Of a stretch of 64,000 bases of DNA, positions 50,801 to 62,555 are shown piece after piece; positions within the stretch are counted from its first letter, which is position 1; every line of letters begins with the position of its first letter. Source of the stretch: Mastacembelus armatus (lineage: Eukaryota; Chordata; Actinopteri; Synbranchiformes; Mastacembelidae); NCBI RefSeq assembly GCF_900324485.2, contig NC_046640.1, positions 21,005,217 through 21,069,216 of the forward strand, given 5' to 3'. Made by a program: the position numbers and the translations under genes. The notes beneath the pieces are model-generated. The model was given only the letters and a program-made list of their open reading frames with translations, was not told where the DNA came from and did no database searches.

Positions 50801-52902
50801 ACATCCCTCTGTGGCTGGTTTTTGCGTTTAAATAAGGTTCTGGTGAGATTTGCACGGACGTGCCATATGTTGCACTGATCCAGTTTCATCTGAGGCTGCG
50901 AGAAGCAGAAAGGAACAAAAAGTTCCAGCTGCTCTGTGCTGCTCCCCCAGCAGCGCAGCCACTCTGTGCACACAGCAAACACAAAGACACTGCTCGGCCA
51001 CGCTCATTTCAGTCTTGTGTTTCATCTTGGCACCCACTTCACTTCACCCACCTCTGTTTACCCCATTGATTATTTCCCATCCTGCCTTTTTTTTTCTTTC
51101 TCCGAACTGGCCGTTTTGTGCGTGTGTTTTGTTTTCATTCAGCGTTTTGAATGGACCCTTGAAGTCATGTGTGCACAGGAAAACCTCTTCCTCCCAGCAG
51201 CCTTTTCTTTAACTATGTCCCCACCTGTCTTTAATGCAGAAATAGAGAAGGAGAAGTTGTGCTCATCTGAGGACATGGAGGGAGGGGGCGCTGGTGCAGC
51301 CAGCGGCGGTGGAGGTTCCAGAGGAGCTGGTGGTGGCGGCGGTGGTGGTGTTGGAGGTGTGTCAGCCTCGTTGACCCCGGCCATTTGGGAGAAGACTATT
51401 CCCTATGACGGGGAGACCTTCCACCTAGAGTACATGGACTTGGACGAGTTCCTCTTGGAGAATGGGATCCCCGTAAGCCTGGAGGAGGAAGAGCTGCAGA
51501 AGACTCTGACCTCAGTGGAAAGCAAAGGCAAGTCCATTGCCAAGGTTGCTGCTACAGCTGCCACTACTGCTACGCCTGCTGTCTCTGCCTCCACATCTTC
51601 GCCCCCGGCCTCAGCCACCTCTGCTGCCGCCTCGGATCCAGAGGAGACGGTGACGGTCACTACCTTACAACCGGCAAAACTAGATGAGGAGGAGGAAGAG
51701 GAAGAACAGGAAGAGGAATCTGTGTCTGAGGAGACAACAGAAGTGGAAGTGAAGAAGAAGAAAATAGGTATGTCCATAGAGGGGGAATCTTTGTTAAACA
51801 GCTGTGGGGTTTTCTTTAATAAATACAGGGTTCCTCTTCGTTCATTACTGCTGTTTACAAGTCCTGGCTTTACTATCATGTTTTGTTTGTTGTCAAATGT
51901 AAATAATCCTCTGGATGATTTAAAATGAATCCTGGTTCGCTTTGTGCTGCCTGCAGCTCTAGCTTTGGTTTCTGTGATTTTTAGTAACTAACGTGACTTC
52001 AGTCAACACACACACTGGAAATTGACGCCTGTACTCTGGCTCATGTATTATGCAGGTTTGGATCAGGTGTAGAAGATCAGCTGCAATTAAAATTAAGTGT
52101 AATGTTCTAGTGCAAATATTAATTCACTGTCAGATCCCTGGTTCTCACTGAACATACAGAAGCTGAAAAAACAGTGAGTTTTTTGTTGGGTAAGAACTTA
52201 GTCTGCCTATAATAAAAAAAAAAACTTAATGTCACAACTAAAAGTTAACTTGATAAGTCTCACTGAGGATTTTTCAGATTGATTAGCAACGTACAGTTTC
52301 CTTCTGGTTCTCACAGGTTACAAGTTCCAGCTGTTTTGTGTTGTGTCTCTTGGATCCAAACATACCTTTTCTCTCCACCTACAGATTCTAAAGCTGCAGA
52401 ACGTAACACGCCTTCCCCCATCGACCCTGATGCCATCGAGGTGGACATCAATTTCCAGCCGGATCCCACAGACCTGGTGCTGTCCAGTGTGCCGGGGGGC
52501 GAGCTGTTCAACCCGCGCAAACACAAGTTCTCCGACGAGGAGCTGAAGCCGCAGCCGATGATCAAGAAGGCAAAGAAAGTGTTTGTTCCTGATGAACAGA
52601 AGGTAGGCAGAGTGAACTGTGTGTACAGTGCATGATGACGATGATGACGATGATGATGATGATGATGATGATGATCTCATCCTCAGGATGACAAATACTG
52701 GTCCAGGAGAAAGAAGAACAATTTGGCGGCAAAGCGTTCTCGTGACGCCCGACGGCTTAAGGAGAACCAGATCACGGTGCGTGCCTCCTTTCTGGAGCGG
52801 GAAAATGCTGCACTGAGGCAGCAAGTGGCTGAGCTGCGGAAAGACTGTGGTCGCTGCAAGAACATCCTGGCCCGATATGAGGCCAAGTACGGCCCGCTGT
52901 AA
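47897..52902 (+). CDS. tef: tef, thyrotroph embryonic factor, isoform from distal first exon
   Basis: TEF is a PAR-type bZIP transcription factor that binds D-box sites and is a circadian output. This isoform uses exon 1a (47897-48002, [20 protein letters not shown] and on) joined to exons 51240-51767, 52385-52602 and 52687-52902, for 355 residues. The DVPDLLKSL segment resembles the DMPEVLKSL start of a short human TEF isoform, which supports exon 1a as an ancient alternative start. The common part has the conserved [20 protein letters not shown] motif, the PAR domain ([20 protein letters not shown]), the basic region ([20 protein letters not shown]) and the leucine zipper, ending EAKYGPL. 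Exon 2 also encodes Gly-, Ala/Ser- and Glu-rich stretches that are family-typical but low complexity. The paralogue letter (a or b) cannot be decided here. Confidence 0.92.
48003..50000. other. tef intron 1 / upstream region of exon 1b
   Basis: No exon of another gene is supported here. It holds short simple repeats (TTCC/TTTC near 48558-48595, GA-rich at about 49737-49770). From about 49780 onward it becomes GC- and CpG-rich, leading into the second tef promoter. Confidence 0.5.
50005..50093. promoter_or_regulatory. Cluster of four CACGTG E-boxes upstream of tef exon 1b
   Basis: Perfect CACGTG hexamers lie at 50005-50010, 50051-50056, 50076-50081 and 50088-50093. The last two are spaced by 6 bp, the tandem E1-E2 layout reported for CLOCK:BMAL1 targets. 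They lie about 500-580 bp upstream of the exon 1b start codon. CCAAT motifs follow near 50335 and 50387. Regulation by the clock is an inference that fits TEF biology. Confidence 0.65.
50587..52902 (+). CDS. tef: tef, isoform from proximal first exon
   Basis: Exon 1b is 50587-50728 and encodes [20 protein letters not shown] and on to [20 protein letters not shown]. It splices in the same phase as exon 1a to 51240-51767, giving 367 residues. The [14 protein letters not shown] segment matches the FPLVLKKLMENPPR part of the long human TEF isoform. The promoter in front is CpG-rich and carries the E-box cluster, so the two isoforms probably answer to different signals. Sites, domains and C-terminus are as in the distal isoform. 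Confidence 0.93.
52631..52676 (+). repeat. (GAT)n microsatellite beside the tef exon 4 acceptor
   Basis: A GATGAC/GATGAT run fills most of the 84-bp intron between tef exons 3 and 4. It ends about 10 bp before the ATCCTCAG acceptor, so it takes the place of much of the pyrimidine tract. Confidence 0.9.
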
Positions 52903-54108
52903 AGAACACAATAAAACCCATGAAGTTTCGTTGAGACAGAAGCAGAACTCCCTTCCCCGCAGAATTCAACATAGACACAAACACCAAGGGAATCCAAATT
53001 TGCACTGTTGCCTTTGCTGACCTCCAGTCACTGTGTCTGACTCCATGATCCTGGAGTTCTGGATGCACACTGGCAGACAGTGAGGCAAGATGGGAGCGGT
53101 GGTCACAGGAAGGCCTGTGGAGAGCGCCTGGCTCCTACACTCAGAGAGGAAGGGGACGATTGTGGATACTCCCATGGTCCATTGCACATGGAAAATATGG
53201 TCTTTCTCAAGCAACTTAAGAATTATGAAAAGAGCAGGGCTGGTAGAAGAGTCACGGGCTTTTTAAATTAGACACAAATCAGTTTTAGTCACTGCACAGC
53301 ACTTCTTCTTAGTGGACCAAAGCATGAGTGAGTTGGGAGGTGTTAGAAGGCGGTGAACACTTGCCATCTCTCATTTTTCCTTGTGTTACATTTAAGTTTG
53401 TGTCTGCACTTCCTTTAAAATGCTCCGTCTGAGACTCGTGGTAGAGTAGGGTCGGACAGATAAATGAGCCTGATGAGAAGAAGCAAAGACCTCAGGTCAG
53501 TAGAGGAGAAGGGGAGTCCGTTAGTGATGTGATTTAGTCACAGTTCTTCCTCCTTGTAATCCACATGCACGCCTCTGTGCGCATTAAAATGCTGTTTAAA
53601 AAAATTTTGTATATATAGTCATCTCCCGGCACCACATATATATATGTGTGTGTTTTAGTGTGTGATCAATTTTTGCACTTTTACTTAAAATAATCTTAAT
53701 TTACACACTTGTGTAAAGATTCTAGTGATGGCAGCTCTACCATACCTGCCACAGCTACCGTGGAGACAGTAGTTTTTTAAGGAAAAACAAAATGCATGAC
53801 CCAAAGTTTAAAACTACTGCAAATTAGTTTTCTATACTAACTTCACACATGAGTTTATTAGGCAGATTTTTGTGTTTCCTTAAAAGATGAAACAGGAGAA
53901 AAGGAGCAGCTTCTTTCTGTAGGTTACTGTTGAAGGCAGATGTTTGATGATCTTCAGGGCCCTCACCAGTGGAGGGGTGTGTTCAGATGTAGGGATGTTT
54001 ATTTTACTGCACACTGCAAGTAGAGGGTGCTGGGGCCACCGGCTTGCTCACAGTGCAGTGACAGTTGGACTGATCTTCAGGCAGGCCCAAAGTTGACAGC
54101 TTCCTGTA

Positions 54109-54114
54109 AATAAA
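54109..54114 (+). terminator. Candidate proximal poly(A) signal of tef
   Basis: AATAAA followed by GATTCTCTTTATTTCC and, further on, TGACTGTGTCTTTATT, a T/GT-rich downstream element. Confidence 0.55.
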
Positions 54115-56127
54115 AGATTCTCTTTATTTCCTAAGACAGGGATTCTGACTGTGTCTTTATTAACCCAGTACTATTTCTTATATTTGCCAAATAGTCAATG
54201 AGTGCTGTATTTATTCTGATGGTAATAATGCATCTGTTGATTGTGATGTACAACAATATGTCACATTGTTCTATTTCCTCTGAGGAACAATATTTCTAAT
54301 GAAACCAATGACAAAGCAGGGAAAATGGGCAAACTGTGCTTTTGGATGTTTGTTTAAACACAGATTTCTATAGTTGTACGGGGTATCTTTCCTCCATATA
54401 CACAAATACAGTAAGCGTCTGAACACGCAAAGGACAGGGGACACTCTTATTTACCTCATCCAACACTTCCTGTTTTGAATGGCTGAGAGTGGAGCAGGGG
54501 CTGCTAATGGCTGAAGCAGAGAGCACATAAAAAGCAGCTTAGTTGCATTTGGCAAAACCTAGATTGAATTTTTGCCAAAGTGGCCGAGTCTTTGTCCAAA
54601 TTAGTAAATACATTTCAGACTGTTATGGGACTCTGGCTCAAGTGTCCTCGGCCGATACAGACATCGTGATGGATGTAATCGTGGAAAGAACATAAATGTG
54701 GCAATAATACTCCTCTGTAATGCTTGTTTCATTTTAGTGATGTTGTATGTAAAATTGCTTTGATGTACTGATTAGAGACGCCCCAAAGTCTTTTGTGCTT
54801 CCACTTTAGATCCTCTGTAGTCTAGGATTCTAATGCATGACACCCAGTGAACTCGTCTTTTTCTCTTGAATATTTGACACCAAGTGTACTTACGTCTGTA
54901 ATCCATCACTCAAACTGGATCTGTTTTTGGACAGGAGGGTCTGTTGTACAGCTCTGTCAAAAGAAAAGCCCTGTTTTTATGACTCGCAGAATAGCGCCAC
55001 CTATGCTCCTGCAGCTAGTCTTTGACCTTGGGGTGAAAATCAGCTGAAATCAGCTGAAAATCGCGTCTTTTGATCACTGTGTGGATTGTTTTCTATTTAC
55101 CAAGATTGATCTATATCTAGATACACTGGATCAGTTGTGTTTTTGCGTTTTCTTGATAGTTTCTGTGTTTGTTTCAGTTTCCTGATGGTATATTATAGCA
55201 AACCTTTATGTTTTATTTTGTATTGACATTCAGACTTGACATTAACTGCGTTAGGCTGTTGATACATCAGTATAGTTGATGAATGCAAATGTCTAGTTAT
55301 TTTTAAGTAAATTACAATGTTCTGCAAAAGGCTGAGTGAAGGTACTGGCCAAGAGAAGCTTTTACAAAGAATTAAATCCAGATGGTTCATGGTACAGCAT
55401 CTGGTATGTAGCAGTCTCTTTTTCTGGTGCAGAACTGGCTTGTTGCTCACTGATGTTTAGCAGGTTACAGATTCTCCAGGTTGTAACACAATAGGAAAGC
55501 AGTGTTTACACCTGAGGATCAGACGTGTGACACCTACAGATAAAGTAATAACTCCTGCACTTCTGCCACCTGGAAAAAAAAAAACAAAAAACTGCATTTT
55601 CTCTTTGTGCATGTTGACTTAGTTAAGTTAGTTTCACACTCAGTAACAGGAACCTGCTTAACAGAAAGTTTTGTCAAGCAAAATTAGGCATGACCTGTCC
55701 AGAGAGAGATGTGTTATTAGTAAATAACAGATATATCTGGGCCCATAAATCAGTGCATAAAAACTGCAGTTGTGACACCACAGGCAGGTGCTGTAAAAGT
55801 GAAGGTGTGATTGTTTTCTTTGTCTGTAGATGGCACAAACTAACACGTGATGTTTTCCAGTTCTGGTCTGAAACTGTTGTTACTGGTTTTGGTGCTTCGC
55901 ATCATCAACACTATGTCCTTGTTTACTATTCAAAGTAGCTACGATACTCCTGGAAAAAAAAAAAAAAAAAATTAAACATTACTTTACTAGAAACATTTTT
56001 TTGTTTTTCTTTTTATATAAATATATATGTTATGTTATGTTAAATGTTTTTGTATTGTCCTAAACGTGTACAGGATACATGGAACTGAAGTTCAATGTCC
56101 TAACAGTATCTTGTATCATGCATATGA

Positions 56128-56133
56128 AATAAA
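56128..56133 (+). terminator. Candidate distal poly(A) signal of tef
   Basis: AATAAA in a GAAATAAATTGGG context, followed after some 20 bp by a GT-rich stretch (ATGTGGGCTCTGGGTTTG). Confidence 0.4.
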
Positions 56134-56867
56134 TTGGGATTTAATGACATGTGGGCTCTGGGTTTGACCTTGCTTGAGTCACTGACCAGCTGCAGCTGCA
56201 TTAATGCAGGACTCAGTGAGGTTTAGGGACAAAGAAGCAATAGACGACAAGAGAAGCACGGTTTGGTTGACAAACAGAGACGCCTTCCTCAGCCATGTGC
56301 TCATTTCCACACAGAAAATGTGATTTGGTTTTCTTTGTCCCTTTGTTGCCTCTGCCCTGCTGCTCATCAGTATTCCAGAGTAGGAGATGTTGCGTAATGA
56401 TCACATCCACACACAGGGGAGCAGTGTTGCATAACAGCAGTAGCAGCTTCAAAGATTCAGCTTCACAGGGATGTTTGTGTGAAGGATGGAGAAAGGAAAG
56501 GGAGGGGCTCTGGGAATTGGGAAGAGGGACATGGAGAGGAAGGGATCAGGTGTTTGGGAGGATGGAGGACAGAGAGGAGAATAAACAGAGAGGGATGGAA
56601 GAGCAGGAGGTGGCGGAGAATGGGGAAAAAAGGCGAGTTGGTGGTGGTGGAGCAAACGAGGACAGACAGAGAAAGATGGAGAATAAGGATGCAGCTAAAG
56701 ACATGAGGAGAGGAAGGAGATGGGATGCAGTGAGTGGGCGATGAAGATGTGGAGAGAAGCCAAGAGGAGCCCAGCCATGCATGTTAATGTCACAGCACTA
56801 CATGTCACTACAGACAGCAGGGCCCAGTGTTAGAGCGAGCCAAGCTCACAGCTGTCTGCATCCAACA
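56134..56867. other. Spacer between tef and tob2
   Basis: Contains a purine-rich (GGA/GAA) stretch at about 56475-56760 with long but low-complexity frames. I see no gene. Confidence 0.5.
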
Positions 56868-57236
56868 GACACACACAGGTTGACACGCAGACAGAGAGAA
56901 AGAAAGACACACACAGACAGAGAGACAGATACAGACACGCAGACAGAGAGAAAGACAGACAGACAGAGACAGATACAGACACGCAGACAGAGAGAAAGAC
57001 AGACACACACAGACAGAGACAGATACAGACACGCAGACAGAGAGAAAGACAGACACACACACAGACACAAAGAAAGACAGACACACACAGACAGAGAGAA
57101 AGATACAGACACACACAGACAGAGAGAAAGATACAGACACACACACAGACACAAAGAAAGACAAAGAGACAAATACAAAGGGAGACATACATACAGACAC
57201 ACATTAACACACACACACACACACACACACAGGCAG
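56868..57236. repeat. (ACACAGACAGAG)-type compound microsatellite
   Basis: A purine/CA-rich compound tandem array built from ACACGCAGACAGAGAGAAAG-like pieces, ending in a pure (CA)n run near 57209-57231. It makes spurious Arg/Thr/Asp- and Cys/Val/Leu-rich frames on both strands. Confidence 0.95.
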
Positions 57237-59574
57237 ACATACACAAAGTGCTGGGTGATGAAATATAAAGTAATATGTGCTGGGATGGGTCCAGCTGAGC
57301 TGGGCGGTGAACAACCTGCAACTCACCATTTGAAAGTTTTGGCTTTGAATTATTGATCAAACATCACTTGGATGAGTTTACTGCAATAAAAGGACACACT
57401 GCTCCATCATCTCAATCTCAGCAACACAGATCTACTTTTACAACCTTTGATTTGCAACCTGGTCAGAATTAACTAAGGATGACATAAATCGGGGAAGGCA
57501 TCTGGATTTATCTGTGACCAGGATGAAGATTCAAGTCACGCTACATTTTTCTATTTTTCATAACAGCGTCTGGAAACAATGAGGACGACACAATTAGTTC
57601 ATTTTCCATGCTTATTTTGGCCAATCTGTTTTTATTACAAACTTAAAAAAGAATCTGATACAATAAGAAATTGCAATAGTAACTCCCCATTCCCAAGGGG
57701 CAGCACAGAAAACAGGTCATTGCATTTGAGTAGTGAAAGATTCATTATACATCTACAGGGTGTACAGATCAGATACAAAATAGGAAAAATAAAATACAGG
57801 CAGGAAAGAAAGCACTATATTTATACATCATCTGAACTTTTAATTATATCCATTTACTCTTAAATGTTAATTTTACATAGAAAATAAACTTCTTTTATGA
57901 CAATGAAATATTCCAAAGTGCAAAATAAAATGCACACATCAATATAAGCAAAGGACATCAGAATACAAAATTCTTGTTTTGCCTTCTTGTATATTTTCAG
58001 TCCTGGTTGTAGAACAGCCTGTGTTTTCTGTGTTGTGTTTAAAAGTGTAATCTCTTCCCAAACATGAAACACAAACTAGTTTTTACAGTCACATCCACTG
58101 GTCTCTCATCTCTACAGCTTGACTTCTTTACACGGGGAATTTAACACCTACTTAATACTGTGGAATTTCAACAAAGGTGAAAAAACATACTGGATGTCCA
58201 CATGAGCAAATAGCCTTTGAAACACAACCCAAAAAGCTGCTTCTTGTTTATGTTCTGCAGGCCATCCCAACCAGGGTTGACTGACCACAGATCAGAACCA
58301 CATTCACAGCACATTCATTTCCCTCATCCTTCCAAAGCTGCAGTAACACTGTCTTCCTGTTGAAGAAATATAGCGGGACGTTTTTCTTCCTGGGTGCAGA
58401 GAGGTAGAAACCCCTTCTTGGCTCCTTCAGGGTAATTTCAACTATGGCGTTACATTGCACTAGAGAAGGGTGAGTATCTGTGTAAGCAGACAGCCTGGGA
58501 TATGGCTATAGTACCAGGACCAAAGGACCAGGCTGTCAGAAGAAAACCACCCACTGAACAAACTTAAAAGGAAATAAAGTAACATGATGAGAAATATAAG
58601 GAAGTGAGTTTAAAGATATTTTATTCCTATAGACCTGAATATATTCTGGGTGTAGGTACTGCAGCAGCAAACTAACTAAAAGGGGATGTTAATGAGGAAT
58701 TCTGTTGTGCAGTTTAAAAAAAAAAAAATAGGGTGAAAATATTGGGGTAAAATTCACATGAACAGAAGAAAACTAATCTGACATGTTGAGATTTTTGGTT
58801 TCAACGTTCTGTCTGTGGGAGTAGTGTTGTTACGGCTACTGGGGGAGCACAGGAAAGTGATTTTAGCCATCTTTTCCTACACAAACCCACTGTAAACATT
58901 CATGTCTTCAACTCCAAACCCATCTTAAAGAATGAATACATTTACCCGTCTTAGACAAATGCTCTACAAGGTACAATACACATTCAATTCTTTATTCTGT
59001 ACATCTTTATTTTTGTCTCAGTTTGCATATATTCATGGTATTTTCTGAAAAAATAACCTCAGCATGTAAGAAACTAAACAAAGAATCTTAACATAACATT
59101 TTATAGACATATTCCTGGACTTGTCTTACTCATACAAATGTAAGTGATAATTTGCAAAAACTAACAAAAAATAGAAATATTGGAAATAAATTACAAAACC
59201 ATAAATCTTCCCCTCACGCTCATAACATTTACAGAGTTGTTTACCTCCCCTTTTAAAGAAGGAAAAAAAAAAAAAAAGAAATAAAATTTGTATGCATATG
59301 ACCAACTGTCACACTGCATTACCAGCATGGACACAAGTCATGGGTCACCTCATACAAAACACTTATGGGTACAAGTCTAGAAAACATTCAGAAATGGACT
59401 AGACTGGCAGCATCTCCACACCTGTGCATTTAAATACAAATCCTGAATCTCTCAAGCGTTTCATGACAGCTGAATAAAATGTGCCAGGACCAAACGGAGG
59501 ACAAAGCCACGGATTAGCTCTCACATCTGTGGATGACACACAGAATCAGTAGTAAAGTGCTTGATATCTCAAAC

Positions 59575-59622
59575 GGGGGGGGGGGGGGGGGAGAGAGAGA
59601 GAGAGAGAGTGTGTGTGTGTGG
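59575..59622. repeat. Poly-G, (GA)n, (GT)n compound microsatellite
   Basis: A run of about 17 G, then (GA)n and (GT)n, within the probable tob2 3' UTR. Confidence 0.9.
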
Positions 59623-60159
59623 ATATGTTAGGAACGGCAGAGACCTGATGAGCGATCCAATAAAGCAACAAAAACCACATGTCAATAAAGCACATTCATC
59701 TTCGTGTCCACGTCCACATCACGACAGCAGGGAAAAGAGACCGAGCAGCCTGAACTGTAGATGTCTGGTTTTTCTTTGTAGCAGCCAGAGATGCCGGGAT
59801 CACTGAAGAATTTCAAGGGAAGGGAGAGAATACTGTGAGCCTTTGGCTTCAACAGCGTTTAAGCTCACCAGAAACGTGCCCTGGGTTTTAAAGTGTCGCT
59901 CTCTAAGCCAATAAAGCCTGGAAGCAGCGACAGGCTACAGAAGCCTGTCGCTGCTTCACTCTTCAATTTCCTTCTGTCTTTCCGTGTCTCTTCTCCACTG
60001 AGAGGAAAACCTCTCCTTCATAGTCAAAGTCATGCTAAACCATTTATCACAGGCCCCACTGCTTTGCTGCTGCATCCCCTCCCCCTCACCTCCTTCTCTG
60101 CCTGTTCACCTTCACACACTGCTGACTAGAACTGAGAGACCTGCACATATTCCTGCATG

Positions 60160-60178
60160 TGGGTGTGGGTGGGTGGGT

Positions 60179-60227
<49 letters not shown>

Positions 60228-60231
60228 TGTG
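60160..60231. repeat. (GGGT)n/(GT)n microsatellite
   Basis: GGGTGGGTGGGT leads into about 20 GT dinucleotides. It lies within the probable tob2 3' UTR, where it would be a (CA)n run in the RNA. Confidence 0.9.
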
Positions 60232-61152
60232 TCCAACGTGAATGAAATCATTAATGACACCCCTGTATGCAAAGCTGAGGTATCAGCACATGGTTATTGT
60301 CTTAAAATGCAAAGACTCATTTGCCTTTGACCAAGGTTTCCCTGACCTTCCCGCTGCAGTTTCCCCCGACAGGTGCAATACATCCAACTACAGCACTCCC
60401 TTCACACCCCAGTGCTCCCTTTCCTCTCTTCCACCTCTCTCGCCTCATTTAAACCTATGTCATGTACACACTCCAGCTGATGAGAAAATACTTTTACTAC
60501 ACACCCTGCTGACAACAACGGAGTCAAATTGTGCCCGTGCACGAGTGTGTTTTAAAGGTAACAGCCCACCGTACAAACGAGGAGTCTCTCCATCCTGCTG
60601 AACCCCAACAAAACAGAACAGTTCTCCACACAGACAGCAGAGCCCCCTCTCTGTATCTGTGGCAAGTAGGGCAGAGCAAAGTGCTGAGCTTTCCACAGCC
60701 GTCGTTCCCTGCAGGACTTGGCAAGGTCCTTTTTCACAGCATGACAGTGCAGTGCAAAATGGAGCTATACTAGAGCCGGGTCCATTAGACAACAAGTCAA
60801 GGAAAAATAAATCTCACATTAACATTCAATGCAAAATAATAAACATAAGAGATTGGCAACGACTCAGGGTAGTAAGGAACTCACCCCCTCCCGCTCCTGT
60901 GAAAGCCAACACATAGAATGTAACAGGAAACAGCAGAGGACAGAGGGGCAGGGTGGGGTTGGGGTTCATGGATGAACAAACAAATCACATGAAATGTTCA
61001 GTGGATGTGGTATTTTAAATCTTTGTAGTAAAACTAAGTCTTAACTTGCATTAGTATTAGAACAATTTCTTAGAAAAACTGAAAATATCTGGAGCATCAC
61101 AGTCCTACACCCATCTCCTCCTACGACAACGCTTATCAAAACGGCTGAAGGC

Positions 61153-62361
61153 TTAGTTGGCCAGCACAACAGGCTGGAAGGACTGGCTTGGATATTGCAG
61201 GTTGTAGCTTCCTAAACCCTCCACAAATGGCGGCTTCTCCATGTAAGAGATTCCTCCGTTGCTGCCAATGATGCCCACACCCTGGGCAGGAGGAGGGCTA
61301 GAGAAGGGGTCAAATGATGGATGGGTGTTGACAGTGTGGGGGGGCTGGAAAGGGCTGGCATGAGGCTGCATGGGCTGGGGGTCAGCATCAAAGTAAAGGG
61401 GGCCCGGGGATCCTGGGTAGACGAACTCTTTGGCGTTGGGAGAGAGCTGGCTGGGCATGGGACCGCCGAGGGAGTGCAAGGACAGAGACAGGGGCTTGTG
61501 CTTGAGCAGCTCTGGTGCAGACACTGTGGTGGGAGAGCGGGAGAGGATTCTCTGTGGGGGGTGGGCGACGACTCCAGAGCTGGCTGCCGACCCCGCCCCA
61601 CTGCACTTCTTCATCTTGGTGGAACCAAATTTGGTGGCGGCGAAGCTGGCTGTGGTGAAGGTGATGGGCTGAGGGCGGGTGGCAGGAAGAGCAGAGGGCT
61701 GCTGTGCAGCGAGGTAGGGCAGCCCGCCGCTGGGTGGGGAAGGGGTAGAGGTGTTGGAGGAGTGGGCTGCAGGGTCGGTAGGGGTGCTGGAGCTGGTGTA
61801 GCTGAAGAGCCCAGGGCAGGATTGGGCAGACAGAGGTGTGGGAGAACTGGAGAGTGATGGCATGAGGGCAGGAGATGCCTGGCTTCCAATGGGCACAAAC
61901 ACCTGAGCGTCTGGATTAAAACCCAGAATCTTGGCCTCCTCTGTGTCTGCATCTCCTTTCCCCTCTCGCATCCCTCCCTCAGCCCTCTCGACTTCACAAC
62001 CCAGGCCTGGGGGGTCCTCCAGGTAGAGCACCTTCACTGCCCCCTTCTCTCCAATCTGGTAGGATACTTCGTAAGGGTCAATCCACACACTCAGCTCTGC
62101 GGGAACATTTGCACGCACTTCCTCCGTGTCCAGTCCGCTTCTTTTGGCAGCCAACTCCACCACCGGGTCCCTCGGCGCTCCCAGGTGAATGCAGCGGAAG
62201 GCTGAACCCCTAAGAGGGGCTTCCGGGTACCAGTGACCCTCAAAACGAGACACCAGTATCCTCTCCAGTTCCTCGCCAAAAAGGTCAGCTCGACGCCGAG
62301 GCAGCTTGTTGTACAGGTAGGACACGATGAAGTTGAGGGCGACCTTCACTTCTAGATGCAT
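61153..62361 (-). CDS. tob2: tob2, TOB/BTG-family antiproliferative protein
   Basis: TOB proteins bind the CAF1 deadenylase and poly(A)-binding protein and speed up mRNA deadenylation. They also restrain cell growth. The whole 402-residue reading frame is one exon, as usual for TOB genes; human TOB2 is about 345. Residues 1-115 are the BTG/Tob domain ([20 protein letters not shown], the bipartite basic stretch at [16 protein letters not shown], and [10 protein letters not shown]). Two PAM2-like motifs follow ([12 protein letters not shown] and [12 protein letters not shown]), between Ser/Pro-rich linkers, and the protein ends [13 protein letters not shown] as in human TOB2. Synteny with tef supports tob2 over tob1. 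An acceptor at about 62556-62557 shows that the coding exon starts near 62555 with a 5' UTR, spliced from an exon farther up. Confidence 0.92.
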   Translation of the reverse strand: MHLEVKVALNFIVSYLYNKLPRRRADLFGEELERILVSRFEGHWYPEAPLRGSAFRCIHLGAPRDPVVELAAKRSGLDTEEVRANVPAELSVWIDPYEVSYQIGEKGAVKVLYLEDPPGLGCEVERAEGGMREGKGDADTEEAKILGFNPDAQVFVPIGSQASPALMPSLSSSPTPLSAQSCPGLFSYTSSSTPTDPAAHSSNTSTPSPPSGGLPYLAAQQPSALPATRPQPITFTTASFAATKFGSTKMKKCSGAGSAASSGVVAHPPQRILSRSPTTVSAPELLKHKPLSLSLHSLGGPMPSQLSPNAKEFVYPGSPGPLYFDADPQPMQPHASPFQPPHTVNTHPSFDPFSSPPPAQGVGIIGSNGGISYMEKPPFVEGLGSYNLQYPSQSFQPVVLAN

Positions 62362-62555
62362 GTCTGCACCTGGTTCGCGCCGTCGTGGGAATGTTTAGGA
62401 TGATGGTGCTGACAATGAAGCGAGGCAACTGTAACAAGGACCTTTCCCTCTGGCTTACTGTAAAGCGTATGATTCTTTTAGGGTCACCATGGTAAAGGCA
62501 CCTTGAAGGGCAGCAGGTCACAGACTGTTTTCTTTTTTGTCTTCAGGTCCCAACT

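Larger units (their letters stand above)
52903..56133 (+). other. tef 3' UTR, with possible long and short forms
   Basis: No further coding exon is seen. AATAAA at 54109-54114 is followed by a T-rich stretch and would give a 1.2-kb 3' UTR. Another AATAAA at 56128-56133 would give a 3.2-kb one. Which form is used cannot be told from sequence. Confidence 0.45.
57610..61152 (-). other. Probable long tob2 3' UTR
   Basis: Minus-strand AATAAA signals lie at 58991-58996 and 57631-57636, so the tob2 3' UTR may be 2.2 or 3.5 kb. No coding exon is supported. Long AU-rich 3' UTRs are usual for the unstable TOB mRNAs; the assignment is inferred from position. Confidence 0.4.

Noticed and set aside
50936-51928. 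A 330-codon frame that includes tef exon 2
   Set aside because: Only 51240-51767 matches TEF and is framed by an acceptor and a donor; its upstream and downstream parts are intronic.
56781-57356. Long frames on both strands rich in Arg/Thr/Asp or Cys/Val/Leu
   Set aside because: They are translations of the compound CA/GA microsatellite and have no codon pattern of a gene.
61321-61857. Gly-rich 178-codon frame opposite tob2
   Set aside because: Antisense shadow of the Ser/Pro-rich linker of tob2, which is the clear coding strand.
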